Source: Lophium mytilinum (Eukaryota; Ascomycota; Dothideomycetes; Mytilinidiales; Mytilinidiaceae). Taken from it: a stretch of 64,000 nt of DNA. This document shows, in pieces, positions 53,962 to 64,000 of the stretch. Position 1 is the first letter of the stretch; the number at the start of each line of letters is the position of its first letter. Location: assembly GCA_010093605.1 (NCBI GenBank), contig MU004199.1, forward strand, positions 1,123,609-1,187,608, written 5' to 3'. The notes below the pieces were generated by a model that saw only the letters and a program-made list of their open reading frames with translations, did not search any database and was not told the DNA's origin. A program made the position numbers and the translations under genes.

Positions 53962-54066
53962 TTCACAAGTGGGGTAAGGCTGATATGTGCGAGTATGAGA
54001 GGAATCTCTTTCCATTTCCGGCGGCTATATACAGCCTGCTGCATAGCACTGTTCACAAGCGGGGTA
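53962..54066. promoter_or_regulatory. paired 15-bp direct repeat, CreA-like
   Basis: TTCACAAGTGGGGTA (53962-53976) and TTCACAAGCGGGGTA (54052-54066) start 90 bp apart and differ at one base. Both contain SYGGRG (GTGGGG and GCGGGG), the consensus for the carbon-catabolite repressor CreA. They lie about 180-280 bp upstream of the 43-aa gene. Function is inferred. Confidence 0.35.
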
Positions 54067-54306
54067 GAGATGTCATTACTGGTTTATTTCAGATGTCCTG
54101 ACGGCTCGGCATAGAAATCATTAGAAGAACTGTCCCTAAGACACCTCGTCAACGCCATACCTCCGCTCGGCTATGTCTACGGGCAGTAGATAACGATCAA
54201 ACGAGTCGCGGTGGTGTCTAGGCGTTTTTCCCAGCAGCGAGGCAGATTAGAGTTCGTGGTTGCTTGGTTCTACACCAGAAATTTTTCCAATGCTCTATGG
54301 CGCTTG

Positions 54307-54527
54307 TACAGTGATGGGCCACAAGCCTGGGCACAATGGTACGCCACTGCTTGGGGTACTCCACAGGATTGCAAATACTCAAGAGCGATGTCAAGCTTCA
54401 CGCAGTGCAGATTAGACTGCCTCTATGACTAGTTGCCTGCTCAGCAGTCAGGCTGCCCCCAGCAGTGGTGCTGAGTGGGCAAATTGGAGCCGAGTCCATG
54501 TGCCCAGACTTGTGGCCTAGGACTGTA
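54307..54527 (-). mobile_element. Tc1/mariner-like MITE, copy 2
   Basis: A 221-bp element with terminal inverted repeats TACAGTGATGGGCCACAAGC and, from the right end reversed, TACAGTCCTAGGCCACAAGT. The ends follow TA|CAGT...ACTG|TA. Its interior matches the reverse complement of 9567-9797 throughout (GACTGCCTCT, GCTCAGCAG, CAGTGGTG). Non-coding. Confidence 0.8.
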
Positions 54528-54901
54528 AGTAGGGCGGTGTTGGGAACGTACTATACGCTGCGTAATATATGGGCAGATTAGAGTACTCTAGCTAAAATAA
54601 GAGGTTTACGCAGTCGGCTTCGCACATATCTTCACCATTCGCTGTAGCATTTGGTCACCTCAGATTCTACAAGCGAAGATGACTTTGCCTTAGCATAATA
54701 ATAGTCCCTGAGTTGAGCACGAGGAAACTTCTATATGACTCCTTGGTTCATCTTCTTAATCGGGACCCTGAGTTGGATTGCAATGACCTTCCCCTTTGTG
54801 AACTCGAAACTAGGAACTCGGCCATCCTCTCTTCCGATATCAGCCTTCCACCATCGAGCAAGTACCTAGCTAAGAGCTATCAGGACCGCTCGGGAGTTAG
54901 T
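54528..54901. other. gene-free region
   Basis: Spacer between the MITE and the 3' end of the coiled-coil gene. No gene is seen. Confidence 0.4.
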
Positions 54902-55418
54902 TCAATTCGTCGAACCAGGCTTTCCTTGTCCGAGGTCGTTGGACTGGGACACTTCTCCCTGGGTGGGGGGTGCATGGAGGAGGGTGAGTCGATCGAATTC
55001 GCGGGCAGCCATCGCGGTTCGCAATCCCTGGAAAGGCATTAGCCTGGACATGAATGTATCGCAGAGCATTGAACAGACGCAGGCATTGTTCAATCGAGTG
55101 TACATACTCGCTTCTCTGCATTGATCGCTGCAATCTCCTTGTGGATTTTCGCTTCCCTCTTCAGAATCCCCTCCATCTGCTCAAGTAACTCTACATCCCT
55201 CTTGTCTAGTTGGACTAGCTTCTCTCTTGTAAGTCATCGAACGTTGGAATGTCGTAGCTGAGAAGAGGACCTACAAGCTCTTGGGACTCCAAGTTCTTCA
55301 GAATAGCGGCCTTTCGTTTTGCTAACTCCTCAAGCTTAGCCTCGGTGGTGAGAACTTTGCCGTCAGGCCGGTTGGACAATTTTTCCCAGCCATTCATCAG
55401 AGCTTCGCTGGCCGACAT
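54902..55418 (-). CDS. small coiled-coil protein, 127 aa, three exons
   Basis: Exons on the minus strand are 55418-55275, 55221-55108 and 55027-54902. Both introns are phase 0: 53 bp (donor GTAGGT, acceptor GAGAG) and 80 bp (donor GTATGT, acceptor TCCAG). Without the first intron the second helix is out of frame, so the splice is favoured over a frame break. The product begins MSASEALMNGWEKLSNRP and has two heptad-rich helices (KLEELAKRKAAILKNLESQE, then KLVQLDKRDVELLEQMEGIL). It ends in a short polar tail (QGEVSQSNDLGQGKPGSTN). Probably a cytosolic coiled-coil protein; no family recognised. The acceptor of the first intron is the weakest point. Confidence 0.55.
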
Positions 55419-56372
55419 AGTGTTGTGGGTGTGCCAGTTCGATGTGGTAGATCGGGAGCAGGTTTGGGTGGTGTAGTGATAGAGTGTGGTCAGGAAAAGT
55501 CCGAATGGAGCTTGACATTAGCATCAAAGAGATCCGGTGGCTACATAAACATTGAAGGAATGGTGAATGTAGAAGCTACAAGCCACAATCCCGATGTCAG
55601 GCCCACACATCATTACTGTTCCCTCCTAGTAACCGACTTGGACACCGACTCTCACATAACATAGTAGAGTTCATGTAGTGAGAACCCCTAGAGACAATAT
55701 GCGCACTGTAAGTAGAGCGTCTAAATTTCGATGCAACCGCCTTGCATTCTTACTCGTCAAGTCTCCACGCTGTTGACTATTGAGGTATCTTAGCTAGCTA
55801 TCTATTTCGCGGAAGCATACCCCTTCATGCTGCGATTTAGCATGGAGCCAGAACTCAAATACGGTTATACTTGGTGCGTACTTAGAAATCTAGAATATGA
55901 TCTCAAGCTTCACTTTCATTCCTTACAATCCTCCCACCCCCAGGGGTCTTCGACAGCCCCAATACGCATTCCTACGTAATTCGTCTCGCAGGTGCAAGAA
56001 CCCGGGTGTAAAATCCTAGATTCATTACCGGTTGTATGGGCCACGACGCTACGACTTCTTCACAGTGTGCAGGAAAATATACCAGTCTTTTGTAAATATG
56101 ACACCGTTTACTGGTGTATGATTTAGCTCTTCTGCGGGTAGTCTACGGCCAATTTTCGGAACGGTTCAGGAAACTCGCCGACGCTCTAATCGGTACGAAA
56201 GACCAAAACCCCCCTTCCGTCAACACTTACCCTCTTAGAAGCCACAATACTAGCTACCATAGCTTTTGCCATGTACACGCCCATAGCTATGGCATGCCGC
56301 CTTGCCCAGCCCTCACTCCGTCTGCAGCACATCCAAGGCCGTCTCACTTGCCCTTGCTGGAAGGGTCCTTGA
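55419..56372. other. gene-free region
   Basis: Promoter of the coiled-coil gene and 3' flank of paralog B. No gene is seen. Confidence 0.4.
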
Positions 56373-57140
56373 TCAACGCTTTGATTCCAAGCACCACTTC
56401 TGGTCGATCTTGGGCGCGTCCGCCGCACGAACCCTCATCTTGCGGACCTCCTCGGCGGTGAACTCGCGTACCTTGCACGCAGAAGCCACCTGGCTCTTGT
56501 GGATGTCGCTGCCATGGGCATTGTGTAGGTGGCGATGGAAGCCCGCGACACCCTTCACCCAATCCGCCTCCTCGTTAGGCATACCCGTCATGGGCTTGAT
56601 TGCGTTGCCATCACAGGCAGAGCAGCGAAGCTCCATCCACATGTCCTCGTGGTAGACGACGGTGGGGTAGCCTTCCATATCTTTCTCCTCCAGGCGGCGG
56701 GGCACGTCACAGTCTGGGACGCCGTTATCGCTCAGGACTCTATCTGGAGCCCTGGGCCTGGCAAGGAATATGGAAGGCCGATTGATTTTACGAGCACGTG
56801 GAGCCTTCCTGAACTTCTTGGCTCTGGCTGCGTCTATCTCGGCCAGCGTCTCCTCGCTCACTTCCTCGATCTTACGGCGCTTATCCAGTCCATCGGCTTT
56901 CTCACAGATCTCACGTAGTCGCGATGCGCTACGGGCTCGGCGGCGACCAGTGTTGACTGGCGGGTCGTCTTCGAAATGGGAACGGGGATCAATAATGGTA
57001 CGACCGTCGTTGGTGGAAGGCCTCGCTGCATTCAGCTTCTTGGTGGTAGATCGTCCGCGCTTGAGGCTTTGCTTCTTATAGTTGGGGCCAAGAAGGTCAC
57101 GCTTTGCCCGCAATGCCCTACGCTGCTCTTTGGCGGACAT
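56373..57140 (-). CDS. C2H2-like zinc-finger protein, paralog B
   Basis: A 255-residue single-exon protein starting MSAKEQRRALRAKRDLLGPN; the frame is open well upstream but without family sequence. It is basic in the first 130 residues (KRGRSTTKKLNAARP, GRRRARSASRLR). The C-terminal block is the one shared with the gene at 42709: SIFLARPRAPDR, GVPDCDVPRRLEEKD, EGYPTVVYHEDMWMELRC, a finger-like CSACDGN...GFHRHLHNAH, and VREFTAEEVRKM...KWCLES. It lacks the long coiled-coil N-terminus of paralog A. The core promoter CGAGTATTTAAAC lies 103 bp upstream. The pair shows a dispersed gene family; the ligand is unknown, and DNA or protein binding through the Cx2C/HxxxxH unit is an inference. Confidence 0.82.
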   Translation of the reverse strand: MSAKEQRRALRAKRDLLGPNYKKQSLKRGRSTTKKLNAARPSTNDGRTIIDPRSHFEDDPPVNTGRRRARSASRLREICEKADGLDKRRKIEEVSEETLAEIDAARAKKFRKAPRARKINRPSIFLARPRAPDRVLSDNGVPDCDVPRRLEEKDMEGYPTVVYHEDMWMELRCSACDGNAIKPMTGMPNEEADWVKGVAGFHRHLHNAHGSDIHKSQVASACKVREFTAEEVRKMRVRAADAPKIDQKWCLESKR

Positions 57141-57242
57141 AATGTCTGGCTGTAACGACTGTGAGATGTAGTAGGCTTTGAAGTGTGGTGGATTGCAGCT
57201 TCTGGCTTGGTGGTGGTTGAGGAGAGTAACTCGGGGGGAGGG

Positions 57243-57255
57243 GTTTAAATACTCG
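57243..57255 (-). promoter_or_regulatory. 13-bp core promoter box shared with the paralog at 42709
   Basis: The minus strand reads CGAGTATTTAAAC followed by CCCTCCC, identical to the box at 42584-42596 and at nearly the same distance from its ATG. Confidence 0.6.
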
Positions 57256-60200
57256 AGGAGCGCGCAGAAGGAATGTCGCGAGGATCGAAGGAGTGAATGG
57301 AAAATGCCTTCTCGATGATTCCACCGGCACAGTGCTTCCAACTATTCTGCACAGGAACCAGGCGTCCACAGACTTTTAGGCTGTCTCAATTCACCATACC
57401 ATAGTTCAAGTGCTCGTCTAACTCTACGACACCACCACCGGGGACGCCGGTCATAAGCCCTAAAGAGATTCAGGAGTCGATGGCGTTGAATGGTGATGTA
57501 TGTGCCTGGCGACCTCAAGACAATTTTCCTTTTCCCAGTCCACCGCACCAACGTACTGTGGGAACGAGCTGTTGTTTCCTGAATACCAATCGCCAGGGCT
57601 CTCACTAAAGCTATACCTTTACCTTACATGTCTCTACATCCCCCTCTTTCATAAATTGTGCTCTTGCAACTTTAGAGCAGATAAAGGTTTGCAGTGCTGT
57701 GATTAGGCTGGACCTCAACGACTATGGTGCTAGGCTCATCGGATGTATGCATTTATACATGGGGGCATCCGCAAAAGCATTGGGGAAGTGATTAAGGGCC
57801 TACGTTGAGTAGTTAGCGCAGTTCTAGTACCCACATGAACATCGAGAATATAGGATCGCGGCCCAGCATATCATCCCTATGGTAAAAATGAGAGAGAGAT
57901 GAAGTAGCTATAGCGAAAGAGGAGTGGGGGATTTGCAGAGCATTATACTAGTAAGCGGCTCGATGACCTGTAACTAAATCAGAGTAGATCTAATCTTGTT
58001 TTGTTTTTGGACATTGTTCATTCGGCACAATTGCATCAACTTACCTCCGTTTGCCTACCCGATTTCCCCTACTTAGGATTTCGGAGGGGCGACACAGTCT
58101 ACTTACTCTAGTTGAAGTTCCAATCTAAATTCAGCCAATTCCCCTTCAAGAGGGGATAGACTTAGCCGGCAGATATGAATGATATCCTTCTTACCCATCT
58201 ATTTTACCTTCTCACGTGATTATCACGTGTCTTGTTAGCAATACCCTCAGCTCTATATCAACGACGAGTCTCTGAAGAAAAGAGAACTTTGTCGGCACCC
58301 AAAAGTTTAAGAATTAGTACATACATCTTCTATAATTCCAGCATGAGAACCTACTGGACGGGTTTACTCGCCTCCAAGGCTTAACACCTAAGCTCCAAGC
58401 TCTCCGACAATGCTTCCACCAACACAGCCCCCATCTTGCAACGTTTCAGACCCTAGGAAGATGACTCTCTTACCATAGACCTCCTCGCCAATACCGCTAT
58501 CGTCCAAGCCCCCGTCCCATTGGATATACTGTGTGCCGAATACACCCCTCACGACATTAGTTTTCGCCAATTTTGAACACCATGTCCTGTCCATAATCCC
58601 ACAAAGCTGGTTCCACACCGACTCCCCCGTCCTACCTGAACACTCAACAAATTAATTGACGCGGCACCAGCTTATGTGTTACACGAACACCTCTCCATCG
58701 CCAACGACAGCAAACAAGCGCGTCTCTGCCTGGCACCTCCACCTCTTATAACTCGCACGCTACAGATTAAAACAAAGGCCTTCTACATTGATGCAAAGTT
58801 GACTGTGACGTCAGGGGTGTCGCAGTGCTTTTCTCTGAAACATGGGAGGACATCTTCATTCCTCGGCTTCGCAATTTGGTGTGATGGTTTTCAATCACGC
58901 TTCCATCTCTTGGGGTTCTCAGTAACTTACCTTTGTACCTAGATTTGAACCTGGACTATGTATACTCCTAGACACTGCAAATCGGTCCCGCTGCCACATC
59001 TTGAATGCGCTCATCCCGGTTCTCCTAATACTCTTAAGAGATATAGAATTCGTGACAGCGCAAATCTGAGCATCGAACGTGACCGCATTCCGCGCTCGCG
59101 GCAACATTCAAGGGCGGTCCAGTAGAGTTCTTGTGCGAACGACGCATAAAAACTGCTTGACGCCATTAATTGGAGCGTTGGTGTTAGCATGGCAAAGTGA
59201 AGTAAAGTTGCCCACCATCTAGTCATGAAGTTCTTACCAGGCAGCAAATTTGAAGAGTTTTGGCCAAGGAGAATCGGAGCAGATACAGCTTACATTTACT
59301 ACAACGCAGGCAATTTGCTTCAAGGGTGTCGAGACTTTCATAACATGGACGGATTCTTAGCATCTTAGATATCTTGGCTATCCGGGGATTTTTGAGATAT
59401 GCATGTATAAAAACGTGGAGAGTAGTTCCATTCATATAGACATGGCATATTCAGCAAGCACGTGGAGACGCAGCATCGCAGCAGATGGAAGACGAAGAAA
59501 CGCAAGACTATTGTGAATGGCGACATTTGCCGAATGCAAATCAAAGGAATGGAGACCTACATACCTTCCATTCTTGAAAACTTACAACACTATAGAAACC
59601 AACGCGATAATCTGGGCAAGTTGTGAATCATGCAAGAGTCGCCGAAATCAAGATCACCACGCGGTGTTAAGATAGATCGGCCTGGGGCCTGAGGCCTGAG
59701 GTCGGACTACCTGCTTTTGCCCAGCAGCGGGTATTGTTTTACCGTCACGGGTGTTCAGGGGTGATAGCGATGTCTAGACCACGGTTTAATCTGACTCGAA
59801 GGACTTCGGCGTTGAAGCGGCGCTGTGGAGAACGGCTGAAATCCTGGGGTACTCCACATCTGATTCGAAGCCGAACGTGATCAACTAGGGGATCATCCAA
59901 AATTGAATCGTGTGGAAGATGATTGCCGCGAAAGTCGATGTGCGTTGCTACTGTACAGTATCCCGTTTCATCACATTCGGCAGACGATCTATCAGCCCAC
60001 CGGGTTTGGCCAATCTGACTGCAAGCTGCTCGTAGCTTGTTGAACTTGTTGAAGAGTTCCGGAACACTCGGCGAAAATGCCGTGAGAGCCGCGAGAAATG
60101 CCGTAAGCCCGCCTAGAGAGACATATCACCAGATATTCTTGCCTTTGGAATGTGATCGAAGTTGCGCAGCATCAAATTCCCGAGAAAGTCGACAAAGTGG

Positions 60201-61289
60201 AGCCTCCACGTCCTCTATTATGTAGAGGTCTCATCACCATCGCGTGATGTGGGGTAGACGACTTCCGACTTCCGATGAATGCCAAGAATCCGGGGACGTC
60301 GACGACTTGAGGGGGCCAACATCACGCCGTCCGGATGATGATATCAGGGTTTCTCGCATATACATCCTGCATATCGTCAGAAATGCAGGAGGCTGAAGTC
60401 GAATTGTCGGGGTCAGCCAATCGCGTGCGAAGCTGACCCCGGACGCTGCACGAAGGGAGATCTCCAGAGGGGTTGGCCATCGGGTCAAGGGCATGGGGGC
60501 GGGGGATGGAAGCTTGATTGCGGATCGACTGCCACTGCTGCTCGCCGCCGACAAACGGCGTCGAGGATCGCGGCGTGATTCGAAGGCGGCGGCATGGGTG
60601 AAAGGGACTTTAGGATGCTAACTCGGCACAACTCCAGAAACCTGGGGCCGGACAAGTGGCCGGCACTTGGCCGGGGCATCATCGGTAAGCGGAAGCCGAT
60701 ATCAATTCGGAGCAGACTCGGCGGAGGGTTTGCCGTCCGCTGGCTGGACGTGGAGGACGCCGAAGGGTCGGGCTAGTTGACTCGCAGCTCCACAGCTGGG
60801 GAGATGACGGGCTGGTCGCTGGGCAGCGAGGGGCACGAGTTGTTTTATCAGCGCGGTACCTTGCAGCTGTCTAACAGGCGTCGGGATGCTCGAAACGGCG
60901 ATTCCGGGGGATTCAGTGGAGTTTGGAGGGGCCTTTTGAGATTCATGGCCACGGATTGGGCGCCCGTTGGCTTACTCGAGCTTCTATTCCGGATATTCCC
61001 GACCCACGTGCGCGACATCTGGGCCTCCACGCTCCGCCATCGCAAATTTCCGTGATAACGGAGCAATTCGCCTTCGCGCCTGGAAGCAGAAGGTACTAGC
61101 ACTCTCAAACTAGACGAACCTGCCCAGCTAACCTCTACAGCATGTCTTTACGTCCGGTGAACGAGCGCTAAAATCAAGCCACAAACTTACCGTATAAGGT
61201 AGCGATTCCGGACGCCCTTAGGGAGGATTGACAGCTGCCTAGCCAATGATTCTTCAAGCCAGCTCACTATTAGCCCAGAAAAGGAGGTT
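57256..61289. other. long gene-free region
   Basis: 4 kb without a supportable gene. A 76-codon minus-strand frame at 58388-58618 (GEEVYGKRVIFLGSETLQDG) reads protein-like but is isolated. The section at 57700-58300 is AT-rich. CACGTGATTATCACGTG near 58213 is an inverted pair of CACGTG boxes. Confidence 0.45.
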
Positions 61290-64000
61290 TACAGGGGTCG
61301 ACTCAGTTTCCGCGCTAGTTCATCGGACGTGAAGAGATGCTGTACTGTCGCATCTGCGGACGCTGACAGGGAAAGTTTTTCCCCCGAAAAAGAAGCCCCG
61401 GTGGCATGAAAATTGAACCCCAGACTTGCACATGTCAACGTCGTTCTGTCCATGACGACGTTTTGACGACGGCTTGGCAGAAGCATGTGCGGAAGATGCG
61501 ATGCATCATCAGGGTCTGGCTGGCTGCAGGACTGCAGGACTGCATCGCATCGCGATCGCGAGTCGCGTTGCTTTGAGACGGCGGCCGCCAAGATAAGAAT
61601 ACATATCATATGCATCCCCTTTTTGATGCTTCCACTGTGCGTCCAGACGACACCCCGGATGCCGTGGAACCGCTACTGCTACTATTTCCGCCCATACCGG
61701 GGCAGTCGGCTCGTTAAACCGTGCTCGCTGAAGCCAGACGCATGGGGGGTGCACCCCCACCGATGGGTGATCACTGATGCTGAGGGAGGTTTGGTTTGAC
61801 GACAAGGTCGCGGCTGGGGAACGACGCCTCGCCTGGGAGTCTGGAGACGGATCTGCCGGGGACACTGGAATCTGGCACGCCTGGGGAGATCGGTGCTGTT
61901 TCGCCGGACATCGCCTACAACCTGCTGCCCCAGATGTCACTTTTTGTACACATGTCGTGATCCACCTGCGCTGTGGCGGAGATGAGGATTCTGCCTGAGG
62001 TGGATGGGCGAGCTCCGTACTTGTTCGAGCTGCTGGACGCCCTGTCTTTCAATGCCCTCCTTGTCCAACACGCCTTCTCCACACCGACTCCCCCTCTCCA
62101 CAATCTCCTTGCTCCTTTAATGTGTCCCGATAGATCAGCAGAGGTGGGTTAGGCGCCACGGAAAGTCTGGAGTCGGCGCTGTCACGCCGCAAGCGTCAAA
62201 CCCCGACACGAGGCCTGCGGACGGCTTTACCCCAGAATCCAGATTTGTTCTCTCGGCCCCAGAAGGGTGACCCCCACTCCCTTCTTCCCGTCAGCCATGC
62301 TGCTGCGGTGGCACGTCCACATCTCGACGCAGCCACTGGATAAAGGGCCCAGCGTTCCGGTATGCCGTGGCTATTGGCCGCGATGCTGCACGCCTCGTCA
62401 TCCCCATAATCTTGACATGTGCGATCCAGACAGGGAGGAGGCCTGGGGCCGGGGACAGCGTGCACAGGAGGAGGTGACGAAGATCGAGGGCTGATGCCAC
62501 ATTGCCCATACAGCCGCTTCTGGAGATTGGCGACTGGGTGCAGAGTGACGGCGGAGGCCTGTCCTTGCCCACGGGGGCCCGCTGCCTGGCTGCTGGACTC
62601 GGAGGCGGCAGGGAGGGCTCGGGGGGCTTCCAGTGAGGGGTGCGGGATGGGGTGCTGCGAGTGAATGGGTCATCGATCCTTGTGATTGCTCTGCTTGCGA
62701 CCTGTCTGCTTCGACCGCTCAGTCATCGTGTCACCGTCCGTCTCACCTGTCGCTTGGCCAATGGAGCCCGGGTCTGAAACCGCGCGCGCACATGCGGCAG
62801 GGCGAGGAATTGTGAAAAGTGACCTGATGGAGCGGCGGTGGTGGTAGAGCGATATATCACCTCCACGCCCCCATCTCCGCGACGGAGAGACGGCAAACAC
62901 CATCTATTGTGACCCCGGATTTGCATCGCTCTTGCCCGCCTCTGTCGAGATCGGTCCTGCTGCCTTGCCTGCATCCTACTGAACTCCTTGCCTCACAGTC
63001 CCCTTATCTACTGCCTACATACAAACACTGCCACCTGACGCAGCCTCACTCAGACACCCCATCCATTCCACACCACCACTCACCGAGCAGCCTCTCGTGA
63101 CCCGCCCTCTTGACGCAGTCACGATAAGCTCCCACGCCGCCACGACTCCAGCACGTCCTGCCTAGACAGTACAAGTACCGCGTCGGCAGGCAGAGTCCAG
63201 ACACGTCGCAAGGCAACCGAAAGCAGCATCTCCTTCACCGACGCCGCCTGCTGGGGTGCCCAAACAGTGTAACGCAAGTCCCGACTTCAGCCACGGCTAC
63301 TCTCACTCGGCTCGCAGCCCACGGCTTCGCGCAGCAGCCGACGAACACAGCGGACAGCGGACGGCCGGCGGGTGTTTCTGTCAGCTGGAGCCAGCGACGT
63401 CTTACGTCGGCTTTACCGTGGGCGCTTCCCGGGCCCTTCTCCACAAATACTGGAAAGTTTTGGGGCTCAAGTTCCGCCGAGAGATAGGAGGCACTCGACC
63501 ACGACACGTTGAGCCCATCGACCGACACCGGCGATATCTCGCAGCGGCAGAGTCTTGCAGATTGCAGAGTCTTTTTGCACGGCAAAACTCGCTGACGCTG
63601 ACTCTTTCGGCGCTGCCGTCACGCCAGGCGCTGTCCACATCCACGCCTCGCAGTATCAGATCCCCGTCGTCTCCGCCCGCACAGTCGCATCGCGGGCTCA
63701 CATTCCGCCCACGCAGCGCCAGACCTGGAGGCGCCGACAGCCCTGCCGGTCACTGCGCCCCGCCACTCGCTGGCCTGCTGCTTTCAGCCGGAGAGGCGCA
63801 GGCACACAGGGCGGCTCCCTTTCCCCCCCACAGGGACCACGTCGGGACGCTGAAGCACGCCTTCGACGCCTGCTCTCGTCTGCCCCGTCTGCCCCGTATC
63901 TCGCCCTCCGCCCCACCCACCAGGGCAAAAGAAAAGATCCAGCCTGTGTCTCCTGTTCGGGCTTGGCGCCCTCCTTTTTCCGGCGGATCCTCGAGACAAA
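61290..64000. other. GC-rich gene-free region, possible long leader at right edge
   Basis: 2.7 kb of GC-rich sequence whose open frames on all strands lack recognisable domains. From about 62940 the + strand is C/A/T-rich and G-poor, with CCACCACTCACC-type words, as in the long 5' leaders of fungal regulatory genes. A gene to the right of the window on the + strand would explain it. Confidence 0.35.

Noticed and set aside
58388-58618. Small minus-strand gene (GEEVYGKRVIFLGSETLQDG)
   Set aside because: Protein-like wording but isolated, with no splice partners, start context or recognisable family.
1-64000. CRISPR arrays, bacterial operons, phage or plasmid functions
   Set aside because: Spliceosomal introns and fungal gene families throughout; no spaced direct repeats of CRISPR type.

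Overview
The window is nuclear DNA of a filamentous ascomycete (Pezizomycotina), most likely a dothideomycete. The evidence is short 45-90 bp introns with GTNNGT donors and CTAAC/CTGAC-type branch sites, gene-dense stretches with both strands mixed, and families typical of these fungi: a farnesyl/fatty-acid type Zn2Cys6 regulator, a TauD/Jlp1 dioxygenase, RpiB, a cytosolic-type LysM protein and Ser/Thr-rich secreted proteins. There are no operons, rRNA genes, CRISPR arrays or clear intact tRNA genes. Exon boundaries were worked out by hand from splice signals and frame continuity.

Bases 1-16 kb hold the tail of an acidic protein, a RING protein, a rhodanese/Cdc25-like phosphatase, a peroxisomal enoyl-CoA hydratase ending in SKL, a four-exon TauD-family dioxygenase, an RpiB-type isomerase, a three-exon coiled-coil protein of unknown role and an AT-hook nuclear protein. 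Two Tc1/mariner-like MITE loci lie in the gaps. Bases 16-28 kb hold a Nudix hydrolase, a nine-exon CTF1beta/FarB-like regulator, an intracellular LysM protein and a leukotriene A4 hydrolase/aminopeptidase with an optional mitochondrial presequence. Bases 28-41 kb hold a Ser/Thr-rich secreted protein with an apparent frame break, an ankyrin protein, two small hypotheticals, a RanBP2-type zinc-finger protein just downstream of a mitochondrial-type phosphopantetheinyl transferase, and a single-ORF gene resembling copia-type Gag.

Bases 41-57 kb are an accessory, repeat-rich island. It has tRNA-like hairpin repeats in inverted orientation, a 0.54 kb terminal-inverted-repeat element, 12-bp minisatellites, a third MITE, two paralogous C2H2-like genes with the same 13-bp core promoter, a fused VIT-vWA-C2H2 gene, a decayed fungal-specific gene and two small genes (a 43-aa Cys-rich protein and a 127-aa coiled-coil protein). 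From 57 kb to the right end I find no convincing gene. The last 2.7 kb is GC-rich, and its end resembles the long leader of a gene beyond the window.

The clearest functional link is fatty-acid use. The FarB-like regulator lies in the same window as a peroxisomal crotonase whose upstream region carries a CCTCGG core. The regulator's own second intron holds a paired CCTCGG/CCGAGG inverted repeat, and an 18-nt in-frame micro-exon carries one zinc-binding Cys.
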